A stretch of 64,000 nt of DNA, from the NCBI GenBank assembly GCA_910589545.1, contig CAJUSY010000045.1:1-64000 (forward strand). The letters run 5' to 3'. The position numbers were made by a program, and so were the translations under genes. Below are positions 43,662 through 51,589 of the stretch, one piece after another. The notes below the pieces were generated by a model, which saw only the letters and a list, made by a program, of their open reading frames with translations, was not told the origin of the DNA and ran no database searches. This DNA is from Peptoniphilaceae bacterium (GTDB taxonomy: Bacteria > Bacillota > Clostridia > Tissierellales > Peptoniphilaceae). Within the stretch, counting starts at the first letter, position 1, and the number at the start of each line of letters is the position of its first letter.

Positions 43662-44168
43662 ATGGACAAAAGACAAGAAACAACATTTGCAAATAATCCT
43701 GTAACATTATTAGGAACTAAAGTAAACGTAGGAGACAAAGCTTCCGATTTCACTTGCTTAGATGCAGAATTGAAACCAGTAAAATTATCTGATTACGATG
43801 GCAAAAAGAAATTAATTTCTGTAGTACCATCAATCGATACTGGAGTATGTGAATTCCAAACTAAAGAATTCAACAAAAAAGCTAGCGAATTTGACAACAC
43901 TATCATATTTACAATAAGCTGTGATTTACCATTTGCACAATCAAGATTCTGTGCAGCTGAAGGAATCGACAATCTTATCGTCCTAAGTGATCACAAAGAT
44001 TTAGATTTTGGTTTGAAATATGGTTTTGTAATGGAAGAATTCCGTCTTCTTAACAGAGGTATTGTAATTCTTGACGAAAACAACGAAGTAAAATATGTTG
44101 AATACGTCAAAGAAAATACAAATCACCCTGATTATGATAAAGCTATAGAAGCCCTAAAATCACTCTAA
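43662..44168 (+). CDS. tpx: Thiol peroxidase (Tpx-type peroxiredoxin)
   Basis: 168 residues; reduces hydroperoxides using thioredoxin. The peroxidatic Cys63 is in PSIDTGVCEFQT and the resolving Cys97 in DLPFAQSRFC, the atypical 2-Cys Tpx arrangement. I start at the ATG at 43662, with AAGGAGG 8 bases upstream, rather than the open-frame start at 43617. A thioredoxin gene, its likely reductant, follows on the opposite strand. Confidence 0.95.
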   Translation: MDKRQETTFANNPVTLLGTKVNVGDKASDFTCLDAELKPVKLSDYDGKKKLISVVPSIDTGVCEFQTKEFNKKASEFDNTIIFTISCDLPFAQSRFCAAEGIDNLIVLSDHKDLDFGLKYGFVMEEFRLLNRGIVILDENNEVKYVEYVKENTNHPDYDKAIEALKSL

Positions 44169-44241
44169 TAAATTATATCATACAAAAATAAAATAAAATT
44201 TTCGAAATGTATACAAAATCATTACATTTCAAAAAAATATG

Positions 44242-44265
44242 CCTCACTATTTGTGAGGTTTTTCT
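44242..44265 (+). terminator. Terminator of tpx
   Basis: CCTCAC (44242-44247), loop TATTT, GTGAGG (44253-44258), then TTTTTCTTT on the plus strand. Confidence 0.8.
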
Positions 44266-44270
44266 TTGCA

Positions 44271-44308
44271 AAAAAATAAGCCTAATCTCTTTCGAAATTA
44301 GACTTATT
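44271..44308 (-). terminator. Terminator of trxA
   Basis: On the minus strand AATAAGTCTAAT (44297-44308) pairs with ATTAGGCTTATT (44275-44286; one G-U) around a 10-base loop and runs into a T tract at 44271-44274. It is independent of the adjacent plus-strand tpx terminator. Confidence 0.8.
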
Positions 44309-44326
44309 GTAATTTATTTTACTGGA

Positions 44327-44635
44327 TTATTTTAGCATATCCAAAATATATTCTTTTTCTACTAAACCAACTGTAGATTTGATGATTTCTCCATCTTCAA
44401 ATACCAATATTGTTGGAATACTCATTACTTTGTATTTTCTGGATATTTCTTGTGCTCCATCGACATTTAATTTGCAGATTTTAATGTTTTCATCTTTATT
44501 TTGCTCATCAATTTCTTCAATTATTGGAGCTAATCCTTGACATGGTCCACACCAATCTGCATAAAAATCTACTAAGATTTTACCTTTTGATTGTATTACT
44601 TCTTCGTCAAAATTTTCGTTGTTTAAATAAATCAT
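44327..44635 (-). CDS. trxA: Thioredoxin
   Basis: 102 residues with the standard redox motif ADWCGPCQG (Cys29, Cys32) and the cis-proline loop KVMSIPTILVFEDGE. It is the likely electron donor to the thiol peroxidase encoded convergently. AGAGGTG precedes the ATG. It lies 9 bp after the VanY-type carboxypeptidase gene and shares its transcript, which ends at the terminator beyond the stop codon. Confidence 0.95.
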   Translation of the reverse strand: MIYLNNENFDEEVIQSKGKILVDFYADWCGPCQGLAPIIEEIDEQNKDENIKICKLNVDGAQEISRKYKVMSIPTILVFEDGEIIKSTVGLVEKEYILDMLK

Positions 44636-44644
44636 ACTTCACCT

Positions 44645-46009
44645 CTAATTATTGTTATCATTGTTATTGTTATCATTATCTCTGTCATTTTTATCGTAAT
44701 TTTGTTTATCATTTTCAGAATTTTGATTATCTTTTTTTCTTTCGGAATTTTCATTGTCTGAATTATTCCCATTTTCTGAATTTGAGTTATTATTATCTTC
44801 TGAATTTTTATCAGAGTTGTTTTCAAAATTATCGTACTGTCTATCTTCTTTGTTTTGTTCGTCGCTATCTTCTTTGTTGTTGTCAGTGTTTGATACATTT
44901 TCATCTGCAACTTTTAGGTATTCTTCCAAAGTTAGATTTTGATCGTGAAGAATTTTTGCCAAATCAATTCCTACATATCTGAAATGCCATGGTGCAAAGC
45001 TTACACCTGTGATATCTTTCTTTCCTTCAGGATATCTTAGAACAAAACCGTATTTGTATGCATTGTCGATCAACCATTTATATTCTTTGGATTTTGAAAA
45101 ATCTATTTTGTATTTTAACGTGTAGTCTTCGCCTATTAAATCATAAGCAAGTCCTGTTTGATGTTCTGATGTTCCGGCTTTTACAAATTTAACATCTTCT
45201 ACATCTTCTAATTTGGATTGTTGTTCAAATGATCTGTAGTCGCTTACACTTCTCAAAATTATACTGTCCTTATTTGCATCATTAACCATCAATGTGAAAG
45301 ACTTGCGAGCATCTTCGTCAATTCCTGGATCATAATCTGAAGGCAATGTATAATCACCATTTACTATTAAAACTCCTTTGATTACTTTAAATTGATTTTT
45401 GTTTTGTATATCAGACAAATCTGATTTCAAGATATATCCTTTTTTGCCATTATACACAACATACGAGAAATCTCCTTGGTCCAAGTAGTACTTCACATAA
45501 GAATTGTTAGGAACTTGTTCAAGCACAGTGGATACTTTTTCACTCTTTTCGTATAAATTTGTCATTTTATTAGTCATCGAGAATTTCACTAAAGATTGAA
45601 CTACTGGTTGTGGTTTTACTGGTGCTTGGTTTGTGATTGATGTTTGTGGCTGTGGTTTTGCTTTATTTTTGTTAGTTACTTTTTTAACTGCAAAAATAAT
45701 CAAAAGTATCAAAACTATTGCCACAATAGCTGATATAATTCTTCTACGCATCAACTTTTTCTTTCTAGCTATTCGTTTTTGTCTAGCTATTCTTTGTCTT
45801 TCCATTTCAACCATTTCTGGAGTTAACATCATTGTTTTTCCCATATCTTGTTCATGGTTATAGCTATTTCTTTGTCTTCTCATTTCTCTACGATTTTTTT
45901 CTGCATTCTTCTTTCTTCGTCTCATTTCACTTTCGGAAATTTTTTTACTTGAAAAATCGTATTTTTTATTTATATCACTATAACTTGATTTTCTTCTATT
46001 ATCAGCCAT
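44645..46009 (-). CDS. Membrane-anchored VanY-type D-Ala-D-Ala carboxypeptidase with Asn-rich tail
   Basis: 454 residues. A basic cytoplasmic N-terminus (1-88) precedes a membrane helix (about 90-108), an SH3-like segment (about 140-200) and an M15B peptidase domain (about 205-375). Zinc-site motifs are SEHQTGLAYDLI and APWHFRYVG, with RSVSDYRSFEQQ upstream. The last 75 or so residues are low-complexity Asn/Asp/Ser/Glu. The enzyme trims the terminal D-Ala of peptidoglycan stem peptides. Such genes need not confer vancomycin resistance, and no vanHAX genes are nearby. AGGTGG lies before the ATG. Confidence 0.87.
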   Translation of the reverse strand: MADNRRKSSYSDINKKYDFSSKKISESEMRRRKKNAEKNRREMRRQRNSYNHEQDMGKTMMLTPEMVEMERQRIARQKRIARKKKLMRRRIISAIVAIVLILLIIFAVKKVTNKNKAKPQPQTSITNQAPVKPQPVVQSLVKFSMTNKMTNLYEKSEKVSTVLEQVPNNSYVKYYLDQGDFSYVVYNGKKGYILKSDLSDIQNKNQFKVIKGVLIVNGDYTLPSDYDPGIDEDARKSFTLMVNDANKDSIILRSVSDYRSFEQQSKLEDVEDVKFVKAGTSEHQTGLAYDLIGEDYTLKYKIDFSKSKEYKWLIDNAYKYGFVLRYPEGKKDITGVSFAPWHFRYVGIDLAKILHDQNLTLEEYLKVADENVSNTDNNKEDSDEQNKEDRQYDNFENNSDKNSEDNNNSNSENGNNSDNENSERKKDNQNSENDKQNYDKNDRDNDNNNNDNNN

Positions 46010-46021
46010 ATTCCACCTCTC

Positions 46022-47857
46022 TTATTGATGTTCTACATCCGGAGTATAATTTGGTACGATTTTTTGCAATTGATTTACAATTACCAACTTAGAGTTTTGT
46101 TCAGTAGTTTTCTTCAAATCTACTAAATCATTAGATAATTTATCAATATCGTGAACCACCGGTTCTTCTACAAATATCATATCATATTTTGTCTTGCTTA
46201 TATTATTTGCTTCAATTAAAGTTTCTTCGTAAAGTTTTTCTCCTGGTCTAAGTCCTGTAAATTCTATCTTGATGTCTTTGTCCAGTTCTAAACCAGATAA
46301 TTTGATAAGTTTTTTCGCCAAATCCACTATTTTTACAGGATCTCCCATATCTAATACAAATATTTCTCCACCTTCAGCCATTGCACCTGCTTGCATAACT
46401 AATTGACAAGCTTCAGGAATTGTCATGAAATATCTGATAATATCCTTATGAGTAACGGTAACAGGTCCACCTTCTTGTATTTGCTTTTTGAATAAAGGAA
46501 TTACTGAGCCATTTGATCCAAGTACATTTCCAAATCTAACCGCAACATATTCTGTATTTGAGATTTGGTTTTTTGATTGAACTAAAAGTTCACAGATTCT
46601 CTTAGTGCATCCCATTACCGATGTAGGGTTAACAGCCTTATCTGTGGATATCAAAACAAATTTCTTAACACTATGAATGTCGCAACAATCTATAATATTT
46701 TTTGTGCCAAAAACATTGTTAAGGACTGCTGCTTGTGGTGAATGTTCCATTAAAGGAACGTGCTTATGAGCAGCTGCGTGAAACACGACATCTGGTTTGT
46801 GAATTCCAAATATAGCATTCATCCTGTCAAAGTTTCTAATTGATTCTATTATTACATCAATAGGTGCATTAGGATCATTTCTTAAAATCTCGTTTTGTAT
46901 ATCATAAGTAGTGTTTTCGTAGATATCAATCATGATCAATTTTTTTGGTTTGTATCTTAAAATTTGTCTACAAAGTTCACTACCAATAGATCCGCCTGCG
47001 CCGGTAACCATTACAACTTTGTCGTTCAAAAATTCATTGAGAATTTCCTTGTCCAAAACTACTTGGTCACGACCAAGTAAATCTTCGATTTGAACATCCC
47101 TTAGATCTTTTAAGTCCATTTTTGAATCGATAAATTCATAATATCCAGGCATTATTTTGACCTTGGCATTGAGTTTTTCGCATTCATTAAGAATTTGCTT
47201 TTTTCGTTCTGAATCTATTGTTGGAATAGCTAGTACAATTTCTTCAATGTTGTATTCTTTTGCTTTTTCAATAATCTCTTTTGTGCTCCCAGCTACAGGT
47301 ACCGATGATATGCTTTTATTTATCTTAGTATTGTCATCATCTAATATACACACTGGTTTAGCTTTCATTTCGGGATGTTTTAGCATTTCACGAACTACCA
47401 AAACACCCGCTTCTCCTGCACCAATTATCATTGAATTTACTTGAGCGTCGACATTGTTTTCTGGCGTAGATTTTTTATCTGTTTTTGTCCTAGCAATCAT
47501 ACGAACTATTAATATTAAAATAACCTCAAAAACAAGTGCAATCAAGAAGCTTGACCTTGGAAGCGTTGATTTAACCACAATCAGAAACAGAGAAGAAGCA
47601 ACACTTGCAATTGCGGTATATACTCCCGCTTTAAGGTAATCTTCAAATGTTGCATATCTCCACATTACCTTATACATTCTAAATATAAAAAGTATCAAAA
47701 TTTGTAATATTGTAACTACAGCTGCATATTTAAAATAATAGCTCATGTACCTCGTAGGTACTTGCCCATCAAATCTTAAAAGCAAGCCTACAACATACGA
47801 TATATTAATAATTATAGCATCTAAAATCCCAAGTACTATATTTCTGTATTTTTTCAT
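46022..47857 (-). CDS. Membrane-bound nucleotide-sugar 4,6-dehydratase (CapD/PglF/WbpM type)
   Basis: 611 residues. Four N-terminal membrane helices (1-115) are followed by a first Rossmann domain (MIIGAGEAGVLVVREML) and a second SDR domain with NAD motif VTGAGGSIGSELCRQIL. The catalytic region reads STDKAVNPTSVMGCTKR, with Met in place of Tyr as is usual for this long dehydratase type. Such enzymes convert UDP-GlcNAc to a 4-keto-6-deoxy sugar for capsule or glycoprotein glycans. No other glycan genes flank it. AGGAGAG precedes the ATG, and vanY follows after 12 bp. Confidence 0.88.
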   Translation of the reverse strand: MKKYRNIVLGILDAIIINISYVVGLLLRFDGQVPTRYMSYYFKYAAVVTILQILILFIFRMYKVMWRYATFEDYLKAGVYTAIASVASSLFLIVVKSTLPRSSFLIALVFEVILILIVRMIARTKTDKKSTPENNVDAQVNSMIIGAGEAGVLVVREMLKHPEMKAKPVCILDDDNTKINKSISSVPVAGSTKEIIEKAKEYNIEEIVLAIPTIDSERKKQILNECEKLNAKVKIMPGYYEFIDSKMDLKDLRDVQIEDLLGRDQVVLDKEILNEFLNDKVVMVTGAGGSIGSELCRQILRYKPKKLIMIDIYENTTYDIQNEILRNDPNAPIDVIIESIRNFDRMNAIFGIHKPDVVFHAAAHKHVPLMEHSPQAAVLNNVFGTKNIIDCCDIHSVKKFVLISTDKAVNPTSVMGCTKRICELLVQSKNQISNTEYVAVRFGNVLGSNGSVIPLFKKQIQEGGPVTVTHKDIIRYFMTIPEACQLVMQAGAMAEGGEIFVLDMGDPVKIVDLAKKLIKLSGLELDKDIKIEFTGLRPGEKLYEETLIEANNISKTKYDMIFVEEPVVHDIDKLSNDLVDLKKTTEQNSKLVIVNQLQKIVPNYTPDVEHQ

Positions 47858-47942
47858 TTTAACTCTCCTGAAAAATATTCCTTATCGTATTTATTATATC
47901 ATAATTACAAAATAAAGATATTTAGATATCAACTTTTAATGT

Positions 47943-49004
47943 TTAAATCTCAACTCTCCAATTAAAATCATCTTTTGATTTTCCAAATTGTAAATTAGTC
48001 AATGTTTCGTAAACATGAAGGCTAATTTCTCCGATTTTGCCATCATTAATAATCATTTCACACTTATCATATAAAAGATTTCCTACCGGACTGATAACCG
48101 CAGCAGTTCCAGTTCCAAATATTTCCAAAAGTTCTCCTTTTTTGTAGTAATCTACAATATCATCAATCGAAATTCTCTCTTCACATACTTCCATTCCTTC
48201 ATGTCTTAGTAATTCGATTACAGATTTTCTAGTTATTCCTTCCAAAATACTTCCATTGATCATCGGTGTTATAACTTTGTCTTTTAATACGAAGAAAATA
48301 TTCATGGCTCCTACTTCCTCGATGTATTTTCTATCAACACCGTCTAACCACAATACTTGTGAATATCCCTTTTCATGAGCAATGTCTTGACTTTTCATGC
48401 TAGCAGCGTAATTACCGCCAGTTTTAGCCATTCCCATTCCTCCTCTTACAGCTCTTACATACTCTTTTTCAACATAAATACTCACAGGATTCAATCCATT
48501 TTTATAATACGAACCACTTGGGGAAGCTATTATGATAAGCTTGTATTGACTGCTAACTTTCACTCCTAATTGTGTGTCAGTTGCAATAATAAAAGGTCTT
48601 ATATATAACGAGCATCCTTCTTCTTCTGGTATCCAATCTCTTTCTAAATCTACAAATTTGTACAAATATTCCAAAACTTTTTCTTCATCTATTTTTGGAA
48701 TACACAACCTGTCATTACTTTTATTTAATCTTTTTAAATTTTCTGAAGGTCTAAACAAATATACTTTTCCATTATTTTTATAAGCTTTCATTCCTTCAAA
48801 AACAGTTTGTCCGTAATGAAAAACCATAGCAGATGGGTCAAGACAAATATTTTGATAAGGAACAATCCTTTCATCATGCCATCCTTTTTCAGTATCATAG
48901 TCCATAGCAAACATATGGTCAGTAAAAATTTTACCAAATTCTAATTCTTCACTGCTTAAATATTTTTGTTTTGGGTTTGTAGTCTTTTCTATTTTTAAAT
49001 TCAT
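47943..49004 (-). CDS. ilvE: Branched-chain amino-acid aminotransferase
   Basis: About 353 residues, fold-type IV PLP enzyme of the long (BCAT2) type. The PLP lysine lies in GGNYAASMKSQDIAHEKGYSQ-like context, with FHYGQTVFEGMKAYK and GTGTAAVISPVG as further signatures. It interconverts Val/Leu/Ile and their 2-oxo acids; in an amino-acid fermenter it may act catabolically. I start at the ATG at 49004, with AAGGAG upstream; the frame from 49040 crosses the rpsR terminator. Confidence 0.93.
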   Translation of the reverse strand: MNLKIEKTTNPKQKYLSSEELEFGKIFTDHMFAMDYDTEKGWHDERIVPYQNICLDPSAMVFHYGQTVFEGMKAYKNNGKVYLFRPSENLKRLNKSNDRLCIPKIDEEKVLEYLYKFVDLERDWIPEEEGCSLYIRPFIIATDTQLGVKVSSQYKLIIIASPSGSYYKNGLNPVSIYVEKEYVRAVRGGMGMAKTGGNYAASMKSQDIAHEKGYSQVLWLDGVDRKYIEEVGAMNIFFVLKDKVITPMINGSILEGITRKSVIELLRHEGMEVCEERISIDDIVDYYKKGELLEIFGTGTAAVISPVGNLLYDKCEMIINDGKIGEISLHVYETLTNLQFGKSKDDFNWRVEI

Positions 49005-49022
49005 ATTCTTCTCCTTATATGT

Positions 49023-49048
49023 AAAAAAAGCTACCATCAAGGTAGCTT
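49023..49048 (-). terminator. Terminator of the rpsF-ssb-rpsR operon
   Basis: Minus-strand AAGCTACC, loop TTGAT, GGTAGCTT, then a run of T (plus-strand 49023-49029). It lies just after rpsR. Confidence 0.85.
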
Positions 49049-49057
49049 AATTATTTC

Positions 49058-49282
49058 TTATTCAGCACTGTATGGTAATAGTGCAACTTGTCTAGCTTTT
49101 TTGATAGCGTCAGTTATTTGTCTTTGATGTTTTGCATTTAATCCAGTTACTCTTCTTGGTAAAATTTTACCTCTTTCACTGATATAATTTTTAAGCATAC
49201 TTACATCTTTGTAATCAATAACTTTTGTTTTATCCTTTTGGAATGGATCTATCTTTTTTCTAGGTCTAAATCTTCTTTGCAT
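49058..49282 (-). CDS. rpsR: 30S ribosomal protein S18
   Basis: 74 residues, with the conserved core IDYKDVSMLKNYISERGKIL and RRVTGLNAKHQRQITDAIKKAR. Third gene of the rpsF-ssb-rpsR operon. The S6:S18 complex is the likely autoregulator that binds the operon leader at 50136-50172. No zinc cysteines are present. Confidence 0.97.
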   Translation of the reverse strand: MQRRFRPRKKIDPFQKDKTKVIDYKDVSMLKNYISERGKILPRRVTGLNAKHQRQITDAIKKARQVALLPYSAE

Positions 49283-49302
49283 ATCTTTAAAACCTCCTAC
49301 TT

Positions 49303-49818
49303 TTAGAATGGAAGTTCATCAACATCAGTTGGAACTGCATTGTCTCCCATTCCGAAATCATCATTGTTCTTATGAATATCGTTTGAATTTTGGAAATTAT
49401 TGTTTTGGAAAGAATTATTGTTTAATGATTGGTTATTGTTGTTGTAACCTTGATAGTTACCTGAATTTGATTGTGAACCGTTTGATTCAACAAAATCAAA
49501 TTGATCGACAATTACATCAGTCGTATAAATTCTTTGTCCTTGTTGGTTTTCATAAGATCCTGTTTGAATGTGACCTGTCACAGCAATTCTATTTCCTTTA
49601 TGGAAATATTGTCCAATAACTTCTGCCGTTCTACCAAAAGCTACGCAATTAATAAAATCTGCAGTTGGTTGATTGTTGTTTTCGGCTTCCATTCTTTTTT
49701 CTTTAGATAATCTTCTATCTACGGCAACACTAAATCTAGCGTTTGCTAATTGAGTATTAGCTGAATATCTAACTTCAGGGTCTCTTGTCAATCTACCCAT
49801 CAAACTAACATTATTCAA
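49303..49818 (-). CDS. ssb: Single-stranded DNA-binding protein
   Basis: 171 residues. The OB fold begins NNVSLMGRLTRDPEVRYS and includes DFINCVAFGRTAEVIGQYFHKG. A Gln/Asn-rich linker leads to the acidic protein-interaction tip DVDELPF, which recruits repair and replication partners. It lies between rpsF and rpsR as in most Firmicutes. Confidence 0.97.
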   Translation of the reverse strand: MNNVSLMGRLTRDPEVRYSANTQLANARFSVAVDRRLSKEKRMEAENNNQPTADFINCVAFGRTAEVIGQYFHKGNRIAVTGHIQTGSYENQQGQRIYTTDVIVDQFDFVESNGSQSNSGNYQGYNNNNQSLNNNSFQNNNFQNSNDIHKNNDDFGMGDNAVPTDVDELPF

Positions 49819-49839
49819 AACATTTCCTCCTCTTAACGA

Positions 49840-50127
49840 TTATTGTTCGTCAACTCTAACAACCATGTATCTAATGATTTGGTCGAATAATCTACATCTT
49901 CTTTCTATTTCCTTCACAAATTGTGGATCCAAATCGAAGTTTACAATATAATAGTAACCTTCTTTGATGTAGTTGATTTCATAAGCTAATTTTCTTTTTC
50001 CCCAATCGTGAACTTCTGCAAGTTTACCATTTTCGTCGATAACTTGTTGAATTCTTGAAAATACAGTATTTCTGTCTTCTTCTGATAATTCTGGCTTAAA
50101 GATTAGCACTAATTCATATTTATTCAT
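49840..50127 (-). CDS. rpsF: 30S ribosomal protein S6
   Basis: 95 residues with the conserved start YELVLIFKPELSEED and the WGKRKLAYEINYIKEGYYY core. First gene of the operon. Its AAGGAGG ribosome-binding site is part of the leader structure upstream, so translation is likely sensitive to S6:S18 binding. Confidence 0.97.
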   Translation of the reverse strand: MNKYELVLIFKPELSEEDRNTVFSRIQQVIDENGKLAEVHDWGKRKLAYEINYIKEGYYYIVNFDLDPQFVKEIERRCRLFDQIIRYMVVRVDEQ

Positions 50128-50135
50128 ATGACACC

Positions 50136-50172
50136 TCCTTGTGGTCTATTTGGCCCCTACCCGGAGCAAGGA
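50136..50172 (-). promoter_or_regulatory. S6:S18-binding type leader of the rpsF operon
   Basis: On the minus strand TCCTTG (50167-50172) pairs with CAAGGA (50136-50141), burying the rpsF Shine-Dalgarno. The enclosed segment CTCCGGGTAGGGGCC contains the CCG triplet that is conserved in the known S6:S18 mRNA motif, next to a G-rich/CC helix. The element lies 9 bases before the start codon. The identification rests on this pattern; no covariance search was run. Confidence 0.7.
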
Positions 50173-50266
50173 TTTACCTATATATATTACCATAATTTAG
50201 TAATAATTACAACAAATTAATTAAATATTTGAAAAAAATTTTTTTCTCTAAATTTCTGTGTTTTAA

Positions 50267-50299
50267 TTGCCATAATTTTTAAATCTGTGTTAATATAAT
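50267..50299 (+). promoter_or_regulatory. Candidate promoter of the TIM-barrel/bioY operon
   Basis: TTGCCA (50267-50272) and TAATAT (50291-50296) have an 18-base spacer; a TATAAT at 50294-50299 overlaps with longer spacing. It lies about 30 bp before the AAGGAGG of the first gene. Confidence 0.35.
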
Positions 50300-50326
50300 A
50301 TACAGTAAAAAAATAAGGAGGCAATT

Positions 50327-51016
50327 ATGGAGAAGAAATTTATCCCAGAAGTAGAATCAAACTTGAGACATAGAATGGTACATATTCCAGAAGCAATGTA
50401 TAAAGCATCTGGCATAACAGTTTTAGGAAAAAGAATCAAAACTCTTGTTTTCTCAACGGACATTGCAATAATAAATAACACAAATGGACATGCGGTAATG
50501 GCTGTGTATCCTTTTACACCTACATTATCAATCACAAATGCTATTATAATGTCTTCTAGTCTTCCTGTTTTTGCTGGAGTTGGCGGAGGAATTACTTCAG
50601 GAATTAGAAGTGTAAACATGGCATTACAAGCGGAAATGTTAGGTGCCTATGGTGTAATTGTCAATGCACCTATGAAAAATGAAACTATTTCGCAAATGAA
50701 AAAAGTATTGGATATCCCAATTGTAGCTACAATTGTATCTGCATATGATGATATCGAAGGCAAAATAAATTCTGGTGCAGCAATTTTAAATGTATCTGGA
50801 GGAAAGAAAACTGCATTTTTAGTCCAAGAAATCAGAGAAAAAGTCGGATATGAATTTCCAATAATTGCAACTGGTGGAGACAATGAACAAAATATTATAG
50901 ATACGATAAATGCTGGGGCAAATGCGCTAACTTATACTCCTCCAACATCGGGAGAAATTTTCCACAAAGTAATGGCAAATTACAGAGAAGATATGAGGCA
51001 AAAGCAAGATGACTAA
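50327..51016 (+). CDS. Uncharacterised TIM-barrel protein upstream of bioY
   Basis: 229 residues, AAGGAGG upstream of the ATG. I do not recognise a precise function. The alternating beta/alpha pattern, VFAGVGGGITSGIRSVNMAL, LGAYGVIVNAPMKNETISQM, IPIVATIVSAYDD and a late IIATGGDNEQNIIDTINAGANALTYTPPT suggest a small TIM barrel with a phosphate-binding Gly-rich end, like aldolase or indole-glycerol-phosphate families. It overlaps bioY by 8 bases, so the two are co-translated. That may hint at a role tied to biotin or its users, but this is only inference. Confidence 0.6.
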   Translation: MEKKFIPEVESNLRHRMVHIPEAMYKASGITVLGKRIKTLVFSTDIAIINNTNGHAVMAVYPFTPTLSITNAIIMSSSLPVFAGVGGGITSGIRSVNMALQAEMLGAYGVIVNAPMKNETISQMKKVLDIPIVATIVSAYDDIEGKINSGAAILNVSGGKKTAFLVQEIREKVGYEFPIIATGGDNEQNIIDTINAGANALTYTPPTSGEIFHKVMANYREDMRQKQDD

Positions 51017-51542
51017 TCAAACAAATACAAAAGAACTTATAAAAATCGCCTTATTTAGTGCGTTAATAATAATCGGATCTTATATAATAATTCCTCTTTT
51101 TCCAGTTCCTATATCGCTTCAAAGCCTGTTCGCAATAGCATCGGGATATTATTTGAGTAAAAAATATTCAAATATGTCTGTTTTATTGTATATTGTACTA
51201 GGACTTATAGGTCTACCAGTTTTTGCTGGGGGAAAAGGTGGAATACAAGCAATATTCTCCCCTAGTTTTGGATATGTAATAGGTTTTTTGGCACAGACTT
51301 TTTATGTAAAATACCAAAAGCGAAACTTATCTAAGCTAAATCTAATTATTATGTTCATGATTTCATCTTTAATAATCTATGCTTTTGGAGTCGTGTACAT
51401 GGGAGTATTTTTCAAATTGTCAGACAAGCAATTCGATTTGTGGAAATTATTATTTACAGGTATGATAGTTTTCTTGCCTGGAGATATTTTGAAAGCTTTG
51501 ATTTTTAGTTTTGTTACAAAGAGAGTAGAAAAATACATTTAA
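51009..51542 (+). CDS. bioY: Biotin ECF transporter S component BioY
   Basis: 177 residues with six membrane helices. The BioY signature is FPVPISLQSLFAIASGYYLS near the N-terminus, with the YIVLGLIGLPVFAGGKGG loop that binds biotin and the C-terminal FLPGDILKALIFSFV. BioY binds biotin and works with the shared EcfA1-EcfA2-EcfT module, here encoded at 24486-26973. No biotin synthesis genes are in the window, consistent with biotin import. Confidence 0.93.
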   Translation: MTNQTNTKELIKIALFSALIIIGSYIIIPLFPVPISLQSLFAIASGYYLSKKYSNMSVLLYIVLGLIGLPVFAGGKGGIQAIFSPSFGYVIGFLAQTFYVKYQKRNLSKLNLIIMFMISSLIIYAFGVVYMGVFFKLSDKQFDLWKLLFTGMIVFLPGDILKALIFSFVTKRVEKYI

Positions 51543-51589
51543 AAAAGTCATACAAATTTGATAGTAAAATCAAATTTGTATGACTTTTT
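51542..51589. terminator. Bidirectional terminator between bioY and idi
   Basis: A 21-bp perfect stem, 51542-51562 with 51569-51589, loop of 6; the arms begin AAAAAGTCAT and end ATGACTTTTT, so each strand gets a T run. It lies between two convergent genes. Confidence 0.92.

Noticed and set aside
43582..43707. An N-terminal extension of the BofA-like protein
   Set aside because: It is antisense to the 5' end of tpx and not hydrophobic in the family pattern; the ATG at 43581 has its own ribosome-binding site.
44632..44910. A 92-residue Ile/Lys/Thr-rich frame overlapping the VanY tail
   Set aside because: It is the shifted frame of the Asn/Asp repeat tract and shows no start signal or family resemblance.
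44645..46009. Vancomycin resistance gene
   Set aside because: VanY-type carboxypeptidases are common in wall metabolism and no vanH, vanA/B, vanX or vanRS genes are nearby.
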